A DNA stretch of 64,000 nucleotides from Pseudomonadota bacterium (GCA_024228935.1 JAAESX010000351.1:1-64000), one strand, 5' to 3'; shown: positions 26,829 through 36,758, counted from the stretch's first letter. Program-made: numbers and translations. The notes: generated by a model not told the origin, from the sequence alone.

Positions 26829-26876
26829 CCTGGGCATCCTCCCTCGAAACGGGGCCGCGTGGGGTACATCGCACAC

Positions 26877-27785
26877 ATGGCTGGACCTCACTCCCATCAT
26901 CCCGACGACCGCAACGAGCACGTCCTGGTCTACGTGAACGGCGAGCTGAAGCCGCGCGGCCAGGCGATGGTCAGCGTCTTCGACAGCGGCTTCCTCATGG
27001 GCGACGGCGTCTGGGAGGGGCTTCGGGTCCACGGCGGCAAGGTCCCGTTCCTCGACGCGCACCTGGACCGCTTGTTCGAGGGGGCTCGGGCGCTGGACCT
27101 GGACGTCGGTCGAACCCGGCAGGAGCTGGTCGACGCGCTCTACGAGACCATCCGCGCCAACGACATGGTCGACGGCGTCCACGTCCGGCTGATGGTCACC
27201 CGCGGGCTGAAGCGCACGCCGTTCCAGGGACCCTCGGTCAACGTCGGACAGTCCACGCTGGTCATCGCTGCCGAGTGGAAGGAGCCGGATCCGGCTGTCA
27301 CCGCGCGGGGGCTGGACGTGATGACCGTGTACGTGCGTCGTGGGCGGCCCGACGTGCAGGACCCGGCGTGGAACAGCCACAGCAAGCTGAACTGCGTCAC
27401 TGCCTGCATCCAGGCCGGCAAGATGGGCGCGGACGAGGGCCTGATGCTGGACCCCCACGGCTTCGTCGCGACGTGCAACTCGACGCACTTCTTCATCGTC
27501 CGCAAGGGCGAGCTCTGGACCAGCACGGGTCGCTATTGCCTGCGCGGGATCACGCGGGCCAAGGTGCTCGAGCTGGCCGAGGCGAACGGCATCCGCACCC
27601 GCGAGTGCGACTTCCCCCTGACCCAGGTCTACGGGGCCGACGAGGTGTTCTGCACGGGTACCTTCAGCGGCATCGTGCCGGTCCGCAGCGTGGACGGGCG
27701 GGGGTACGAGCTCCCGGGTCCCATCACCACCCGGCTGACCGAGCTGTACGCCGCGGCGGTCCGGGCTGTCGTGGGGAAGGGGTGA
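26877..27785 (+). CDS. Class IV PLP aminotransferase (branched-chain aminotransferase-like)
   Basis: A 302-residue fold-type-IV enzyme with VYVNGELKPRGQAMVSVFD, GFLMGDGVWEGLRV, the PLP lysine in NSHSKLNCVTACIQA, GFVATCNSTHFFIV and VFCTGTFSGIVPVRSVDG. These match BCAT/D-amino-acid aminotransferase family members. Its TGA overlaps the GTG of a sulfotransferase-like gene, and three further genes follow in the same coupled way. In plants a BCAT-like domain is fused to a sulfotransferase-like domain, so this gene pair may be the split bacterial form; substrate unknown. Confidence 0.93.
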   Translation: MAGPHSHHPDDRNEHVLVYVNGELKPRGQAMVSVFDSGFLMGDGVWEGLRVHGGKVPFLDAHLDRLFEGARALDLDVGRTRQELVDALYETIRANDMVDGVHVRLMVTRGLKRTPFQGPSVNVGQSTLVIAAEWKEPDPAVTARGLDVMTVYVRRGRPDVQDPAWNSHSKLNCVTACIQAGKMGADEGLMLDPHGFVATCNSTHFFIVRKGELWTSTGRYCLRGITRAKVLELAEANGIRTRECDFPLTQVYGADEVFCTGTFSGIVPVRSVDGRGYELPGPITTRLTELYAAAVRAVVGKG

Positions 27786-28465
27786 GGCTCGCCGTCTGGT
27801 CCGGCCCCCGGAACATCAGCACCGCGCTGATGCGGAGCTTCGGCCAGGTGATGACGCCGGTCGACGAGCCGCTCTACGCCTTCTACCTGGACCGGACCGG
27901 GCTGGAGCACCCCATGCGGGAAGCGGTCCTGGCCTCCCAGTCCCGCGACTGGCGTCAGGTCGTGGAAGACCTCGATGCGCTCCCGGGGCCGGTCTACGAG
28001 AAGCACATGGCGCACCACCTGCTGCCCGAGGTGGGTAGGGACTGGCTCGCTCGACGGACCAACGTCCTGCTCATCCGACACCCCGCCGAGGTGCTCGCCT
28101 CCTATGCCCGAGCGCGCCCCGAGCTGGTCGCCGAGGACCTGGGCTTCCTCCAGCAGGCCGAGCTCCTGGACACGCTGGCCGACCCCATCGTCGTGGACAG
28201 TGAGGACATCCTCCGGGACCCCGCCGCGAAGCTCGCCGAGCTCTGTGAGCGAGCAGGCCTGCTCTTCGACGAGCGCATGCTCTCCTGGGGGTCCGGCGCC
28301 CGCGCAGAGGACGGGGCCTGGGCGCCGCACTGGTACGGGAGCGTGCACGCGTCCTCTGGATTCGCGGCCTGGAAAGCTCGCTCTCGCGACGTGCTTCCGC
28401 GGTATCAAGCGGTCTACGAGCAGCTCGTCCCCGCCTACGAGCGCCTGAAGGAGGTCGCGCTGTGA
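27782..28465 (+). CDS. Sulfotransferase-like P-loop protein
   Basis: The 227-residue protein starts MRLAVWSGPRNISTALMRSF, a P-loop-like 5' sulfate binding motif with a GPRNIST sequence, and has NVLLIRHPAEVLASYAR, the 3'-phosphate binding region of PAPS sulfotransferases, then YEKHMAHHL as a possible catalytic His. It begins at a GTG overlapping the aminotransferase stop (GTGA) and ends inside the next start in the same way. The coupling with a BCAT-like enzyme suggests action on an amino-acid-derived substrate. Sulfotransferase fold is likely; activity is not proven. Confidence 0.8.
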   Translation: MRLAVWSGPRNISTALMRSFGQVMTPVDEPLYAFYLDRTGLEHPMREAVLASQSRDWRQVVEDLDALPGPVYEKHMAHHLLPEVGRDWLARRTNVLLIRHPAEVLASYARARPELVAEDLGFLQQAELLDTLADPIVVDSEDILRDPAAKLAELCERAGLLFDERMLSWGSGARAEDGAWAPHWYGSVHASSGFAAWKARSRDVLPRYQAVYEQLVPAYERLKEVAL

Positions 28466-30645
28466 CCTGGCTCCTGGCCTGCACCTCGCCGGACGTCCTC
28501 GACTCGGATCCGACCGACAGCCCGGTCGCGGAGAGCCCTGCAGAGTCCCCGGCCGACTCCACGCGAGACTCGCAGGCCGAGGAATGCGACACCGCCGTGC
28601 CGCAGGTCAGCGAGCCGAGCGCCGCCGAGCTCTGCGCCCTGACCGGCGAGCCGACCGTCCTGGCCAGCGACTCGTTCACGCGAGACGCCAGCTGGGACCT
28701 GGGGGAGACCGAGGTGGGCGGTCACGCCTACGTCGAGGTGAACGAGCCGGGCTCGGGGTACGTCACGCTCACGGGCGACGCCCTGTCCATCCACTACTTC
28801 GGAGGCGGCTCCAGCGTCCCGGACCAGTGGGTCGACGTCGGCCGGACTGCCGTCGCCGACGTGGTGGTGGACGCGCGCATGCGGACCTACTCGGAGTACT
28901 ACGCCGGGCTGTTCGGGCTGAGCTACCGGCTGCCCACGCAGAACGGTCACTGGCGCAGCGCCGGCTACCACGTGCTGCTCGAGTCCGGCGTGCTGACCCT
29001 GTACGCAGGACAGGCCGCGCTGGGCTCGGTCGAGCTCGGCGACGACCACGACTGGCACGACTGGCGCATCGTCGCGAACGGGGACGCCCACTGCGTGTAT
29101 GTCGACGAGGCGCTGGTGCTCTCCGCTCGCGACGCGACCTGGGAGCGCCCTGGCTACGTCGGAGCAGGGGCGTACTACAGCATCGGGTACGTCGACGATC
29201 TGGTCGTCAGCGAGCACCCCGAGCCGCTGAGCGCGCTGCTCCCGGGCTTCGACCTGGGCGCCAGCGGGCCCGTGGAGACGCTCGAGCTCGAGGCTTCGGT
29301 CGGTGTGTACGAGGTGGCCGTGACCGCCGAGTCCGGCACGGTCGACCTGCCCAACGGCGCCGAGGTGGACCTGGCGGCGGACGGCTCGAGCGACTGGCGG
29401 CTGCTGCAGACCGCACACACGCTGCGCGTGCTCCAGGACGGCGTCGAGGTCTCGTCCCAGGCCATCGAAGGGCAGGTGGGCACGGTCTCGCTCGAGGGCG
29501 GCACGCTCACGGACATCGGCCTCCGGGAGCTCGATGCGGACGCGGTCTACCCGGCAGGCGGCGTCGACCAGACCGGGCGGTTCCCGGTGGTGCTCTACTC
29601 GGTCAGCGAGGCCCAGCTGTCGCAGGGTGGAGCGCTCGGCGGGAACCTCGTCCAGATCTACGACCGCGGTGAGAGCTACGCGGACTACGCGCGCGCGGCC
29701 TCCGAGGAAGGGCTGCCGGTGCTCGGGAACCTGGGCTCGTACTACGTCGATGACGCCGACCCTCAGGCCAACAGCGTCGAGAGCGAGGTCCGCGCGGACA
29801 TCGAGGCCCTGGCCGGCGAGGCGGGATGGTGGAGCTACCCCGAGGAGCTGCGGTTCTGGCGCGACAACGAGGTCACCGAGCTCTCGAACCTGTACGACTG
29901 GACCCGCGACGCGTCTCCCAAGCCGACGTTCATGTACCAGGCCAACCACTACACCGCCGACGCGCTGGCCGAGTCGGTGCCCTACCTCGACGTCGTCGGG
30001 AAGGGCTCGTATGTGGGCTATGCCGGGCAGCCCCGGGCCTGGGTCCGGCACCAGCTGGAGTCCACGGTCGAGGGCATCGAGCTCGCGGGCCGCACCGTCG
30101 GACCGGACTGGCAGGCGGGCGAGCGCACACCGGTGCTCATCGCGGGCCTGTTCCCCGAGAACCCGGAGACGGCCGCAGACCTGCACCACGACGTCTGGTC
30201 CGGCGTCGTCTCGGGCGCTCGTGGCGTCGCGCTGTTCTCGTATGCGTACGCGTACCAGGTCGACTCGCTGGACGGGCTCGACGGGTTCGTCCAGGCCGTG
30301 GCCGAGCTCGAGTCGGGCATCGGCGACGCGGTGCTGTACGGGGACGCGGTCGAGGTCTCGTTCGACATCCTGGCCGGGGCGACCGACACCGTCGAGTTCA
30401 CCCCCTACGGCCTCGAGCCGATGACCTATGCGTGCCTGAACGTCGCGGGCTGGGACCACGCTGGTGTCCGCACGGTGGTCGCCGTGAGCTCCTGCGACGA
30501 GCCGCTGAGCGCCTCGATCTCCGGCCTCGTGGGCGTCGACGCCCACGTGGTCTCGGAGGACCGGGCGCTGTGCGTCGACGAGGGTGTACTCCTTGACGAC
30601 TTCGAGGCACTCGAGGTCCACATCTACCAGACGGAGGCGCCGTGA
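28462..30645 (+). CDS. Large lipoprotein, LamG-like N-terminal and TIM-barrel-like C-terminal regions
   Basis: The 727-residue protein starts MTWLLACTSPD: only six residues precede the lipobox Cys, and no in-frame start exists upstream. A linker of DSP/ESPA/DST repeats follows. Residues about 65-240 look like a concanavalin/LamG sandwich (SDSFTRDASWDLGETEVGG, VDARMRTYSEYYAGLFGLSY). Residues from about 365 resemble a glycosidase-like barrel (VVLYSVSEAQLSQGG, YARAASEEGLPVLGNLGSY, FMYQANHYT, YLDVVGKGSYVGYAG), but no catalytic residues can be named. It is the third gene of the coupled operon; role probably in surface glycan handling (inference). Confidence 0.82.
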   Translation: MTWLLACTSPDVLDSDPTDSPVAESPAESPADSTRDSQAEECDTAVPQVSEPSAAELCALTGEPTVLASDSFTRDASWDLGETEVGGHAYVEVNEPGSGYVTLTGDALSIHYFGGGSSVPDQWVDVGRTAVADVVVDARMRTYSEYYAGLFGLSYRLPTQNGHWRSAGYHVLLESGVLTLYAGQAALGSVELGDDHDWHDWRIVANGDAHCVYVDEALVLSARDATWERPGYVGAGAYYSIGYVDDLVVSEHPEPLSALLPGFDLGASGPVETLELEASVGVYEVAVTAESGTVDLPNGAEVDLAADGSSDWRLLQTAHTLRVLQDGVEVSSQAIEGQVGTVSLEGGTLTDIGLRELDADAVYPAGGVDQTGRFPVVLYSVSEAQLSQGGALGGNLVQIYDRGESYADYARAASEEGLPVLGNLGSYYVDDADPQANSVESEVRADIEALAGEAGWWSYPEELRFWRDNEVTELSNLYDWTRDASPKPTFMYQANHYTADALAESVPYLDVVGKGSYVGYAGQPRAWVRHQLESTVEGIELAGRTVGPDWQAGERTPVLIAGLFPENPETAADLHHDVWSGVVSGARGVALFSYAYAYQVDSLDGLDGFVQAVAELESGIGDAVLYGDAVEVSFDILAGATDTVEFTPYGLEPMTYACLNVAGWDHAGVRTVVAVSSCDEPLSASISGLVGVDAHVVSEDRALCVDEGVLLDDFEALEVHIYQTEAP

Positions 30646-31562
30646 TCTGGCTCCTGGCCTGCACCCCCACCACCCCGGACGCCACGACCGACTCGGCCCC
30701 ACGCGGCGCCTGGTCGACCCCTCCGCCGTCGCGGATCGAGAGACAGCCCGAGCGCCTGCTGTCGTTTGCGGACGTGCACGGGGACTACGTTCGCGCCCAG
30801 GAGGTGCTGCGCCTGGCTGGGCTGATCGATGACGACGGCTACTGGTCCGGCGGCACAGCGGTCGTCGTCCAGACCGGCGACCAGCTCGACCGAGGGGGAG
30901 GGGAGAAGAACATCCTCGAGCTCTTCGAGCGGCTGAGCGAGGAGGCCTGGGACGCCGGCGGCGGCTTCTACCCGCTGCTCGGGAACCACGAGACGATGAA
31001 CGTCGAGTGGGACTTCCGCTACGTCACGGACCGCGGATTCAAGGACTGGGAGGACTTCCCGTACGACGAGACCGACCCGGACATCCTGGAGTTCCCCGAG
31101 GAGCAGCGAGGGCGCGCCGCCGCCTTCCGACCGGGCGCCGAGTACGCGGTCCAGCTCGCTGGCCACAACCTGGTGATGCAGGTGGGCGACACGGTCTTCG
31201 TGCACGGCGGGGTGCTTCCGACCCACGCCGAAGCCGGGCTCGACGCCATCAACGGCGACGTCCGCAGCTGGATGCTCGCGGAAGGGCCGCTGCCCGAGAA
31301 GTGGATCGGAACGGACTCGCCGGTCTGGACGCGTGCCTACTCGGACGACGAGGAGCCACCTGCCTGCGAGGACCTGACGGCCGCGCTCGACACGCTGGGC
31401 GCGAGCCGGATGGTCGTCGGCCACACGGTGCAGGACGAGGCCAATCCGGCCTGCGACGGCAAGGTCTGGAAGATGGACGTCGGCATGGCCCGCTACTACG
31501 GCGGCGGGCTGGCGGTGCTCGAGATCGTCGACGGCGAGGTCGCGGTCATCGAGGGCGAGTAG
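30642..31562 (+). CDS. Shewanella-like-phosphatase type metallophosphoesterase, lipoprotein
   Basis: Starts MIWLLACTPTT, again with Cys at position 7. The 306-residue protein has all PPP-type phosphatase motifs: FADVHGDYVRAQ (GDxHG variant), VVVQTGDQLDRG (GDxxDRG), LLGNHETMN (GNHE), VFVHGGV and MVVGHTVQDE. This order and the family-specific GGGxYPLLGNHE identify the SLP branch of PPP phosphatases. It is the last gene of the operon and probably acts on the outer face of a membrane. Metal-binding residues appear complete. Confidence 0.92.
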   Translation: MIWLLACTPTTPDATTDSAPRGAWSTPPPSRIERQPERLLSFADVHGDYVRAQEVLRLAGLIDDDGYWSGGTAVVVQTGDQLDRGGGEKNILELFERLSEEAWDAGGGFYPLLGNHETMNVEWDFRYVTDRGFKDWEDFPYDETDPDILEFPEEQRGRAAAFRPGAEYAVQLAGHNLVMQVGDTVFVHGGVLPTHAEAGLDAINGDVRSWMLAEGPLPEKWIGTDSPVWTRAYSDDEEPPACEDLTAALDTLGASRMVVGHTVQDEANPACDGKVWKMDVGMARYYGGGLAVLEIVDGEVAVIEGE

Positions 31563-31660
31563 GTTCTGGACGATTGGCAAAGTCGCCCGGACGGCACGTC
31601 ATGGTGTCGGTCCGGGGGCCGGGCGAGATTGAGTCACCCAACCAACAGGGAGTCTCGACA

Positions 31661-31919
31661 TGACCAAGGTCTACATCGCCACCGCACTGAACTTCTTCTT
31701 CCCCGGCGCGGCTACCTGCTGCTCAAGCACAAGCTCGGCATCAGCCTGTTCTTCCTGGCCGGCGTGCTCGGACTGACCTGGGTCGAGTTCTCCATCCAGG
31801 AGCCGCTGCCCACGTCGTACGCCGTGATGTTCGCCTCGGTCCTCATCATGAAAGTCGGCTTCGCCATCGACGCGTGGCGGGTGGGCAAGGCCCAGGTCGC
31901 GGTCCCGGCGGCCGCCTGA
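31661..31919 (+). CDS. Small membrane protein with one frame break
   Basis: ATG preceded by GGAG gives MTKVYIATALNFFFPGA; adding one G near 31710 in a GG run continues GYLLLKHKLGISLFFLAGVL and two more hydrophobic segments (TSYAVMFASVLIMKVGFAID). The block LNFFFPGAGYLLL resembles the first helix of TM2/DUF5683-like small proteins. Total about 86 residues with three helices. No partner is evident; the stop is two bases from that of a convergent lipoprotein gene. Confidence 0.6.
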
Positions 31920-31920
31920 G

Positions 31921-32436
31921 TCAGGGCGTCCAGTCGAAGTCGCGCAGGGTCCACAGACCCTCGTCGGTCTCGAACTCGACGATGCCGTGGAACTCGGACA
32001 GGACGTAGGTCCCCGCCGCCAGCGAGGGGCCCTCGATCGAGAGCTGGAGACAGTCTCCGTTCGCCGCGTCGCCGGGACACTCCACGGTCCCGTCGAGCGT
32101 CGAGGAGAACTCGCCGTCGACCAGGGGCACGCCGACCTGCATCGCCGAGGTGCCCACCACGACGTCGAAGGACTCGTCGTCCACGCCCAGGAGCCGCAGC
32201 TCGCGTCCGTCCACGGACCAGGTGACGACGTGGAACAGCTCGTCCTCGAGCTCGGTCTGTTCGAGCTCGACGTCGTCGTCCAGCACGACCATCGCGACCG
32301 TGAGGTCCGGGTCCCCGGCGTAGAGCGAGACCCGCTCGCCATCGGTGGGGAAGTGTTCGGGGACGTCGTAGCCGGCGAAGCCGACATCGGGTTCGCCACA
32401 GGCCAGTGGGAAGAGGAAGAGTGCGTACAGGAGCAT
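31921..32436 (-). CDS. Lipoprotein of unknown function
   Basis: The start MLLYALFLFPLACGEPDVG gives a conventional lipobox (FPLAC) with Cys13. The mature 159 residues are acidic and beta-rich, with one possible disulfide in TVECPGDAANGDCLQ. It ends TLRDFDWTP. No family is recognised. The convergent small membrane protein gene ends one base away. An upstream in-frame start exists but would place the lipobox far from the N-terminus. Confidence 0.72.
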   Translation of the reverse strand: MLLYALFLFPLACGEPDVGFAGYDVPEHFPTDGERVSLYAGDPDLTVAMVVLDDDVELEQTELEDELFHVVTWSVDGRELRLLGVDDESFDVVVGTSAMQVGVPLVDGEFSSTLDGTVECPGDAANGDCLQLSIEGPSLAAGTYVLSEFHGIVEFETDEGLWTLRDFDWTP

Positions 32437-32485
32437 GCCCGGGACTACGCCTGCAGGCCGGCCGGTGTGACGGTACCGGGTGTCC

Positions 32486-33083
32486 ATGCCCACTCTGTAT
32501 GGAGTTCGAGACCTCGCGGTGGGTTCGCCCGCTCTGGATGTTGCGTGAGCTCGGGGTCGACTTCGACACCGTCGAGGTGGACCGCGGCCAGCTCGACAGC
32601 CCCGAGTTCCGGGCGCTCAACCCCATGGGCAAGGTGCCCGTCCTGGTCGACCAGGGCGTCGCCATCTGCGAGAGCGCGGCCATCGTGCTGTACCTGGGCG
32701 ACCGGTTCCCCAGCCCGCCGCTGCCCGCCCCCGGGACGCCCGAGCGAGGCGTCCACGACGCCCGCGTGATGCACATCGTCACGGAGTTCGAGCCCCCGCT
32801 CTGGCTGTGGCACCGCGCCGTGAAGCATGGCGAGGGCGGGCCCGAAGTCATCGCGCTCGCGAAGCGGAAGCTGGCGGTCGCGGCCGGCCAGGTCGAGAGC
32901 TCCGAGACGTTCCAGGCCGCTGACCTGTTGCTGTCGACGCTCCTGACCTGGAGCGTCGGGCAGCCGATGTGGGCGGACTTCCCGGAGTTGGTCCGCTATC
33001 GGGACCGGAACATCGCTCGGCCGGCGTTTCCCCAGTGCCTGTTCGATCGGGAGCTCAGGGACAGTCCCACGCGTGCACGGTGA
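32486..33083 (+). CDS. Glutathione S-transferase-like protein, frame break near the N-terminus
   Basis: The intact part (from the ATG at 32499) begins MEFETSRWVRPLWMLREL and contains RALNPMGKVPVLVDQGVAIC-ESAAI, the thioredoxin-fold cis-Pro and SNAIL/ESAAI glutathione site, followed by a helical C-terminal domain. The natural N-terminus is probably MPTLYGFETSRW, since ATG CCC ACT CTG TAT GGA lies just upstream and removing one G near 32503 joins it in frame. That adds the first beta strand (TLYG) expected of this family. Closest type is the bacterial GST-like class; substrate unknown. Confidence 0.85.
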
Positions 33084-33725
33084 GTTGGTCCCGGGCAAGC
33101 CAGGTCGTTTGGAGCGGCATGCCCCGCTCGTCGTATTCGTAGGTGGACGAGTCCACGGTCCCGGTCACCGCGGTCAGTCGGTCGTCCGCCCAGTCGTACA
33201 CCCGCTCGGTCCACAGGTCTCCGTCCGCGTCCCACCAGGTCTCACGCCCTCTGCGCAGGCCGTCGGCGTAGTCCAGTCGCCCGGTCTTCCCGTCGTCCTG
33301 GACGGCGTCCCAACCGGAGTCGTCGTGCTCATAGACGGTCAACGCGTTCTGGTTCGAGCCCATGCCCTCGGCCAGCCACTCCACGTGTGACCGGAACTCG
33401 GCCAGGAGCCAGCTGTCTCCGATGTAGTCGCGCCGCGCCGTGATGACGCGGTAGTCCGTCTGGATGGTGGTCGACACGTGCGGGGCCCCAGCGCGTCCAG
33501 CATGGACTCGCTCTCCGAGCTCATCTCGAGCTCACCGGTCCGATTGGACTCCATCGTCTTCGCCAGGCCGTTGTCGTCGTAGGTGTACCGGTAGGTGAGC
33601 TCCCCATCGACGCGGTCCTCACGGACGCAGCCGACCCTGTCGGACCAGGGGACGCCCTGGATTGTCTCCGCGCCGCTCAGCGGTTCGCCCACTGAACCAG
33701 CGCATCCCACAAGGATGACGAGCAT
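33055..33725 (-). CDS. YD-repeat-like lipoprotein, one frame break
   Basis: Starts MLVILVGCAGSVGEP (lipobox Cys8). Tyr-Asp repeats typical of RHS/YD proteins follow: LTYRYTYDDNGLAKTMESN and later YDWADDRLTAV and YEYDERGMPLQTTW. The frame breaks near 33482 in GGGGCCCC, between SMLDALGP and HVSTTIQTDYRV. The joined product would be about 223 residues, ending VHAWDCP. Its 3' end overlaps the convergent GST-like gene by 29 bp. It is far shorter than RHS toxins, so it is probably a surface lipoprotein rather than a polymorphic toxin. Confidence 0.7.
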
Positions 33726-33754
33726 CTCCCCTCCACGACGCAGCACACCACAGC

Positions 33755-34027
33755 ATGTTCTTCCTCGTCGCCTGCACCTCGACCCCCACCGACCTCGGTA
33801 CGGACAGCAGCCCGGACAGCCCCGTCGACAACGGCATCTGGAATGAGCCCTGTCCCGTCGACGAGCGCGAACAGCGCCGGATCTCCGTCGGCGACATCGA
33901 GCTCAACGTGGCCGAGCCCTACGCCACAGACCTGGTCGTCGAGACGTTCGAGAGCGTCGACCACTGGATCGAGCACCGGATCCCCGGCGAGGTCGCCCAG
34001 GCCGTTCGGGACCTGGACGCGCGCTGA
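33755..34027 (+). CDS. Small lipoprotein
   Basis: The 90-residue protein begins MFFLVACTSTPTDLGTDSSP: six residues before the lipobox Cys and a DSSPDSPVDN tether. The rest is VDEREQRRISVGDIELNVAEPY and ends AVRDLDAR. It diverges from the YD-repeat lipoprotein with 29 bp between starts. Its TGA is followed at once by the reverse-strand stop of the next gene (TGATCA). No family recognised. Confidence 0.65.
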   Translation: MFFLVACTSTPTDLGTDSSPDSPVDNGIWNEPCPVDEREQRRISVGDIELNVAEPYATDLVVETFESVDHWIEHRIPGEVAQAVRDLDAR

Positions 34028-36672
34028 TCAGTTCGCGATGAGGAACGTGTAGCGAGTCCGGGCCAGCAGCCCCTTGGACCGGGGCCCGACCTTGCCGTTC
34101 ACCTCGGCCCTCGTGACGACGAAGTCCCAGTCGGTCGAGGAGTACGCGGCCCACGTGTTCTCGGCGGGGGTGCCCTTGGCGAGCTCCTCGCCCGTCAGCG
34201 TCGTGTCGGCGTAGCCCAGGCCCGTCCCGTCGCTGCGGACGACCAGGCTGACGTCGTCGACGACGGAGCTCACGATCAGGTCGTCCAGCTCGTCACCGTC
34301 CAGGTCGACCCGGCTCAGGTAGGTGAACGCCGGGACGCTGAGCGTGGCGCCCACGTCGAGCGCCCCGTCGGTCCATTGGACCTCGCGCAGCATGTCGCGC
34401 GAAGCGGACATCAGCATCGAGATTCGGCCCATTCCGTCGAGGTCGAGCGCCATCTCGGGCACGAACAGGTCCGAGCAGTCGTCCTCCTTCGCCGTGTACA
34501 GGCGGGTCGCGCTGGCCAGGTCATTCGCCACGTCGGTCGTCGTCCCGGGCACGAGCCAGGTCGAGAGCCCGCAGGTGGCGGTGTCGTCCGGCAGGACCAC
34601 GTACACGTCCGAGGTGGCGCCCTCGCCCTTGGCCGCGGCGATGGGAAGGGTGCCGTCGACGGCCGAGGTGGTGCCCCAGTTGGCCATCTCCGTGCTCATC
34701 GTCAGGACCTCGCCGGCCTGCGGGAAGTCGTCGAGGAACCCGAGGCGGCGCTCGAAGTCGCTGCTCTCGACCTCGATGAGGTCGTACAGGGCCAGGGGCG
34801 CGCTCGGGTCCTCGGTCGGGACTAATGACCAGTTCGACTTGCAGTGGATGCTCCAGCCGCAGCGATCGTACTGCTCCGGGAAGCCCTGGCCGATGCCCTT
34901 GGCGGAGACGCTGAACACGCCGGGTCCGGTGACGGTCTCTTCGTCCGCGTCCTCGCTGAAGCCCGTGCCCGCGACCAGCAGACCGCCCTCGTGCTCGACC
35001 GCGACGACCTGGGCGCCGGGGTCCATCGGCAGCGACTCGTCCAGCTCGACGCCGTCCGGGTCGACGACGATGACCTCGCCGCCGCGGGTCACGACAGTCC
35101 AGTCCCCGGCGCGGGTCAGGACGAGCGAGGTGTCCTCGTCGGCGTCCGCCGTGGGCACCTCGACCGGGTTCGCCGCCCCCGAGAAGATCACGGGCGAGCC
35201 AACACCGTGTCACCCCGCTGGGCGACCAGCTCGACCGAGTCCGGCACCGCGGTCATGTCGAAGCCGTCGCCCACGCTCCACGTCGCGAGCCAGGTCGAGC
35301 CGCCCGCTGCGAGGTGTTCACTTCCGAGCGCGACGGTCGTCGTCGGCCTGGTCCCCATCATCAGGTAGCCCTTGTCCAGCTGGTGTTGGTCGTGGGCGTG
35401 ACCGAGCGGAGCTTGTTCAGGCGGAACCTGCCGTCCGATGCCAGGGGCTTGCCGGCGACCTGGAAGCTCAGGAAGTAGGAGCCCTTCTTCGTGACCGAGG
35501 CGTACACGCCACCGTCCTCGGTGCCGAAGCCTCCGTACAGCTCGTCGACGCCGTCGCCGTCGAGGTCGGCGGCGGCCATGTCCATGACCTCGACGCCGGT
35601 CAGCTCGATGGTCGTGGACTCCAGCGTCTTGCCGGTGGCGACGTCGATGAGCTCGACGTCCACGCCCTTGTCGCCCTGGCTGAAGACCACCACGCCTTCG
35701 CCGTACGAGGTGGTCACGTTGACGCTGTGCATGGCGGCGCTGCCGGCCGCGCTCCACGCCTGCTTCAGGTCCGTGCCCGAGAGCGACAGCCCCACGTTCA
35801 CGATGGAGCCGTCCTTGGCGGACGTGCCCTGGATGACCACGCCCTTGGCGCAGCTGCCGATGTACAGGAAGTCGCTGTCCGCGTCGAAGCCGAAGCCGGC
35901 GCCATCGGCGGTGCGCTCGGTGAAGGACAGGCCCTTGTCCGTCATCGTGCCGGTGTGGACGATGACCTTCTTCGAGGTCTTGTCGATGGCAGGGAAGTAG
36001 AGCTCCTGGCCGACGGCGAGCTTGCGGAAGTTCGGACGCGCGGCGATGGGCGAGCCCTTCAGCTTCGTCTCGACCCACATGCTCCGGTCGGCGTTGGTCT
36101 CGCCCACGATCCAGTTGTCGTCGTAGATGCTCGCCACGATGGCGCCGTCGTCCGTCGTCCGTCGTCCGTCGTCCGTCGTCCGTCGTCCGTCGTCCGTCGT
36201 CCGTCGCGCCGGCGGCCGTGATCTCGTAGCCCCAGTCGACGGCCTCGATGACGTCACCCTCGATCTCGCCCGGGTCGAGCCGGAAGTGCGTCGTCATGCC
36301 ACAGACCTCGTCTCCGTCGACGCTCAGGCAGGGGTCGGCGCGGCCAGGCTCCTTCTGGGCCGAGGTGGTCGCGCTGACCGTCAGCGTCGCGCCGTCCTCG
36401 CTCGCCTTGAACTTCGTGTCGAGCGAGCCGCTGTCGTAGTCCAGCGTCACCGACTCGACGAGCGTCGCGTCCGCACAGTCAAGCGTGATGGTCAGGTCAT
36501 CGCCCCCGTTCCAGCTCGCGACGAGCGGGGACGCCGAGGCGAACGTGAAGTCGGCGGTCGGCTCGGGTCCGGTGTCCTCGACCGCGGTGTCGGCGGTGTC
36601 CTCGGACGCGCCACCGCCGTTCGTGCAGGCAGCGAGGGAGAGAAGAAGCGAGGCGGCGAGGACGTGGCGCAT
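34028..36672 (-). pseudogene. FG-GAP-type lipoprotein gene interrupted by a 7-bp tandem repeat and two further frame breaks
   Basis: Start MRHVLAASLLLSLAACTNGGG is a full-length lipoprotein signal, followed by an EDTADTAVEDTGPEP tether. The product, about 880 residues if joined, has FG-GAP-like repeats (MDMAAADLDGDGVDELYGGF; LSRVDLDGDELDDLIVSSV) expected of a beta-propeller surface protein. Frame breaks: the 7-bp repeat at 36145-36206; near 35386 (returns to the first frame); and near 35196, where one more C in a CCC run would join TVLARP to VIFSGAAN. One repeat unit fewer, or two more, would restore the frame at the repeat. The gene may be phase variable or simply damaged. Confidence 0.75.
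36145..36206. repeat. Heptanucleotide tandem repeat inside a lipoprotein gene
   Basis: CCGTCGT is repeated eight times, followed by six bases of a ninth copy. On the coding (minus) strand it encodes TTDDGRR in repeating 21-base blocks. Because the unit is not a multiple of three, each gain or loss shifts the frame. It lies between an in-frame N-terminal part (lipoprotein signal and Ig-like region) and a C-terminal part that needs a one-base shift. Confidence 0.92.
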
Positions 36673-36758
36673 GAGGGACTCCGGGTTCCGTGCACCCGTT
36701 GTCGCCCGCCGAGAGCGGCCTGCCATCTCGCACGCTTCTGACGCCGGTCAGTTGGTGC

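Noticed and set aside
28435..30702. Minus-strand frame of 755 codons
   Set aside because: Antisense of the LamG/TIM-barrel lipoprotein; no domain, no plausible start, and the plus-strand gene is coupled to its neighbours.
33055..33725. RHS/YD-repeat polymorphic toxin
   Set aside because: Only a few YD-like repeats, total length about 220 residues, no core-associated motif and no immunity gene.
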